Below, piece by piece: positions 6,898-8,536 of a DNA stretch of 8,536 bases. Position numbers and translations under genes: made by a program. The notes below the pieces were generated by a model that ran no database searches, was not told the DNA's origin, and saw nothing but the letters and a program-made list of their open reading frames with translations. Source of the stretch: CAZUZD01 sp964624465 (GTDB lineage: Bacteria; Planctomycetota; Planctomycetia; Isosphaerales; Isosphaeraceae); assembly GCA_964624465.1 (NCBI GenBank), contig CAZUZD010000277.1, positions 1 to 8,536 on the forward strand. The letters run 5' to 3'. Every line of letters begins with the position of its first letter. The stretch's first letter is position 1.

Positions 6898-6927
6898 AGT
6901 ATCCCGTTACCTCTATGGCCTTGTCAA
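6898..6927 (-). promoter_or_regulatory. Sigma70-like promoter for the hybrid kinase
   Basis: On the minus strand a perfect TTGACA (6927-6922) is followed after 18 bases by GATACT (6903-6898), which matches four of six -10 positions. The predicted start near 6891 leaves a leader of about 134 bases. The local AT-rich patch stands out from the surrounding GC-rich DNA. Confidence 0.55.
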
Positions 6928-6977
6928 GCGTTGGTCCGAACCCCGGGCCGGGGGGCCCGGGCGGGGCGGCCGCGACG

Positions 6978-7006
6978 TTGTGGGGGCCGGGCCGCTGCCG
7001 TAAACT
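6978..7006 (+). promoter_or_regulatory. Possible promoter for the beta-propeller gene
   Basis: TTGTGG (6978-6983) and TAAACT (7001-7006) are spaced by 17 bases. The -10 matches four of six positions and the -35 only three of six, so this is weaker than the kinase promoter. Transcription would begin near 7013, immediately before the hairpin at 7014. Confidence 0.35.
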
Positions 7007-7013
7007 GGCCCGT

Positions 7014-7048
7014 CCAGGCGTCGGGACGGGTCGTGTCCCGTCGCCTGG
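7014..7048 (+). promoter_or_regulatory. Long hairpin at the predicted 5' end of the propeller-gene mRNA
   Basis: CCAGGCG (7014-7020) pairs with CGCCTGG (7042-7048) and CGGGAC (7022-7027) with GTCCCG (7035-7040). The stem is 13 pairs with one T-T mismatch and closes a 7-base loop. It may be a 5' stabilising stem-loop, an operator recognised as an inverted repeat, or a terminator for upstream transcription. No T-run follows, so I favour a leader or operator role. Confidence 0.45.
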
Positions 7049-7144
7049 CGATCACCGGAAATCAGGGCGCTGCCGGCTCTGCGGAGTGGTCCGCCCCCGT
7101 TCCGGTTCCCGCCCACCGCCTTCAGACCTTCCCACCCGACCGAC

Positions 7145-7149
7145 GGGGA
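7145..7149 (+). promoter_or_regulatory. Ribosome-binding site of the propeller gene
   Basis: GGGGA lies eight bases before ATG 7158. This fits the choice of start, which directly precedes a good signal peptide. Confidence 0.45.
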
Positions 7150-7157
7150 CCCTGCAC

Positions 7158-8536
7158 ATGCCGTCTGCTCCGCTTCGCCGGGGCCGGGCCGGGCTCGCCG
7201 CCCTGGCCTGGCTCGCGGCCGTCGCCGCACCCGCCGCCCGCGCCGACCTGCCCAAGGTGCCCGACGGCTTCGCCGTCCGCCTGGTCGCCAGCGTCCCGGC
7301 CGTCGAGTACCCCACCCAGATCGCCACCGGGCCCGGCGGCCGGCTCTTCGTCGCCGAGGACCCGATGGACCAGGTCGGCCCCTACGAGGCCGACCACGGG
7401 CGGATCCTCCTGCTGCGCGACGGCCAGGAGCCGGTCGAGTTCGCGAAGGACCTCCGCGCCGTCTTCGGCATGGCCTGGTACGACGGCGCCCTGTACGTCA
7501 TGCACATGCCGTACCTGAGCGTCTTCCGCGACACCGACGGCGACGGCACGGCCGACTCCCGCAAGGACCTGTTCAAGGACCTGGGCCCGCCCCCCAAGAA
7601 GGGCGGCCTGAACGACCACATCGTCAGCGGCCTGCAGTTCGGCATGGACGGCTGGCTGTACATCTCCGTCGGCGACAAGGGCGTCCCCGGCGCCACCCGG
7701 CCCGAGGACGGCCAGGTCGTGCAGCTCAAGGGCGGCGGCACCCTCCGCTGCCGGCCCGACGGCACCGGGCTGGCCGTCTTCACCAGCGGCACCCGCAACC
7801 ACCTCGAGCCCAACCTCGACGAGCGCGACAACCTCTTCAGCTACGACAACACCGACGACGGCGACGGCTGGTGGACCCGCGTCACCCACCACGTCGACGG
7901 CGGCTACTACGGCTACCCCTACGATTACCACGACCACCCCGAGCGGTTCCTGAACCGCATGGCCGAGTACGGCGGCGGCTCCCCCTGCGGCGCGGTCTTC
8001 TACAAGGATGACGGCTGGCCCGAGGCCTACCGCAACATCGGCCTCTGGGCCGAGTGGGGCAAGGGCAAGGTCCATGCCTTCCGGTTCGCCCCTGAAGGGG
8101 CCAGCTTCAAGGTCGCCGAGCCGATCGACTTCATGGTCCCCCGCAGCGGCGACAACTTCCACCCGATCGACCTGGCGCTGGCCGACGACGGCAAGACCCT
8201 GTACGTCGCCGACTGGAACATGGGCGGCTGGGGCAAGGAGGAGAAGGTCGGCCGGGTCTTCGCGGTCACCTACACCGGCGACACCCAGGGCCGGCCCCGG
8301 GGCCAGGACAGCGACCCGATCGCCCAGCAGTTCGCGCAGCTCGACCACCCGGCGTTCCCCGAGCGGCTGCGGGCCCAGCGGGCCATCGCGGCGAAGGGCC
8401 GCGAGACGCTCGCCGCCGTGCAGGCGGCCGTGCTCGACCCGAAGACCCCGGCGGTCGCCCGCCGGCACCTGGTCTGGGCGCTCGACGCCATCGCCGGCGG
8501 CTCGCCCGACGCGACCGGCCCGCTGGTGCAGCTGCT
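7158..8536 (+). CDS. PVC-type secreted beta-propeller protein (membrane-bound dehydrogenase family), N-terminal part
   Basis: The frame is open to the right edge; 459 codons are visible. The N-terminus is a clear Sec signal peptide: basic LRRGR (6-10), a hydrophobic Ala/Leu core (11-24) and a predicted A-R-A cleavage site after residue 29. The mature part begins LPKVPDGFAVRLVAS, the typical opening of planctomycete/verrucomicrobial 'membrane-bound dehydrogenase' proteins. It continues with propeller strands such as IATGPGGRLFVAEDP (55-69), GLQFGMDGWLYISVGDKG (158-175) and LALADDGKTLYVADWNMGGWG (339-359). Two acidic loops, DTDGDGTAD (125-133) and DNTDDGDGW (230-238), look like calcium sites. 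From about 400 the sequence turns helical (RLRAQRAIAAKG, PAVARRHLVWALDAI), resembling the start of HEAT-like repeats. Full-length relatives usually continue with repeats and a C-terminal CxxCH cytochrome c domain; no CxxCH is visible here, and the rest is beyond the window. The product should act in the periplasm, probably in sugar or alcohol oxidation, but the substrate is unknown. Confidence 0.85.
   Translation, partial: MPSAPLRRGRAGLAALAWLAAVAAPAARADLPKVPDGFAVRLVASVPAVEYPTQIATGPGGRLFVAEDPMDQVGPYEADHGRILLLRDGQEPVEFAKDLRAVFGMAWYDGALYVMHMPYLSVFRDTDGDGTADSRKDLFKDLGPPPKKGGLNDHIVSGLQFGMDGWLYISVGDKGVPGATRPEDGQVVQLKGGGTLRCRPDGTGLAVFTSGTRNHLEPNLDERDNLFSYDNTDDGDGWWTRVTHHVDGGYYGYPYDYHDHPERFLNRMAEYGGGSPCGAVFYKDDGWPEAYRNIGLWAEWGKGKVHAFRFAPEGASFKVAEPIDFMVPRSGDNFHPIDLALADDGKTLYVADWNMGGWGKEEKVGRVFAVTYTGDTQGRPRGQDSDPIAQQFAQLDHPAFPERLRAQRAIAAKGRETLAAVQAAVLDPKTPAVARRHLVWALDAIAGGSPDATGPLVQL

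Larger units (their letters stand above)
6758..7157. other. 400-bp divergent intergenic region
   Basis: This gap lies between the leftward kinase gene and the rightward propeller gene. It holds a kinase promoter (6898-6927), a propeller promoter candidate (6978-7006), a long hairpin (7014-7048) and a small CGACCC/GGGTCG hairpin (6834-6848) in the kinase leader. I see no gene in it. Confidence 0.6.

Noticed and set aside
3734..6898. A 1054-codon open frame on the plus strand opposite the histidine kinase
   Set aside because: Its translation is monotonous Gly/Ala/Val/Asp/Arg with no motifs. The opposite strand encodes an uninterrupted multi-domain kinase with all catalytic residues. Long antisense frames are expected in DNA this GC-rich.
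7122..8468. A 448-codon minus-strand frame opposite the propeller gene
   Set aside because: It is a Val/Ala/Gly/Asp-rich shadow. The plus-strand frame has a signal peptide, a ribosome-binding site and recognisable family motifs.
1..8536. Search for CRISPR arrays, transposase genes with terminal repeats, tRNA or rRNA genes, toxin-antitoxin pairs and defence islands
   Set aside because: I found no regularly spaced direct repeats, no DDE or Rep-type protein, no cloverleaf-like sequence and no defence-type protein. The genes are ordinary surface-sugar, signalling and secreted-propeller genes.

Overview
The window is very GC-rich DNA with third codon positions almost always G or C. The best taxonomic clue is the protein that starts at 7158. 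It is a secreted beta-propeller protein of the PVC-type 'membrane-bound dehydrogenase' family, which is characteristic of Planctomycetota and their relatives. With the GC content, this suggests a GC-rich planctomycete, perhaps of the Isosphaeraceae type. That placement is inference; no rRNA or other marker gene is present.

Left part (1-2358, minus strand): three genes read leftwards. First is an extended-SDR sugar-nucleotide epimerase/dehydratase (2358-1429). Next is a GDP-L-fucose synthase-like epimerase/reductase (1247-279). Last is the first 59 codons of a family-4-type glycosyltransferase (177 to beyond the left edge). Together they look like part of a surface-polysaccharide or glycoconjugate locus: two enzymes that make activated sugars and a transferase that would use them. 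A strong 14-bp hairpin and a short pentamer repeat lie between the first two genes.

Middle (2359-3634): a 463-bp intergenic region carries two divergent sigma70-like promoters, one for the leftward sugar genes and one for a rightward family-2 glycosyltransferase (2822-3610) of the dolichol-phosphate-mannose-synthase/polyprenyl-phosphate type. The GT2 gene and the next gene converge, with only 24 bp between their stop codons.

Right part (3635-8536): a large cytoplasmic hybrid histidine kinase (minus strand, 1040 residues) has a helical N-terminal domain, four PAS domains, a complete HisKA/HATPase core and a C-terminal receiver with all key residues. A 400-bp divergent intergenic region separates it from the PVC-type beta-propeller gene, which runs off the right edge. 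That region holds a good promoter for the kinase, a plausible one for the propeller gene, and a long hairpin starting almost at the predicted transcription start of the propeller gene.

I found no mobile elements, CRISPR arrays, tRNA or rRNA genes, and no clear new defence or biosynthetic system. The most useful second looks are the regulatory structures between genes, the N-terminal architecture of the kinase, and the partial glycosyltransferase with an unusual proline/glycine-rich leader.
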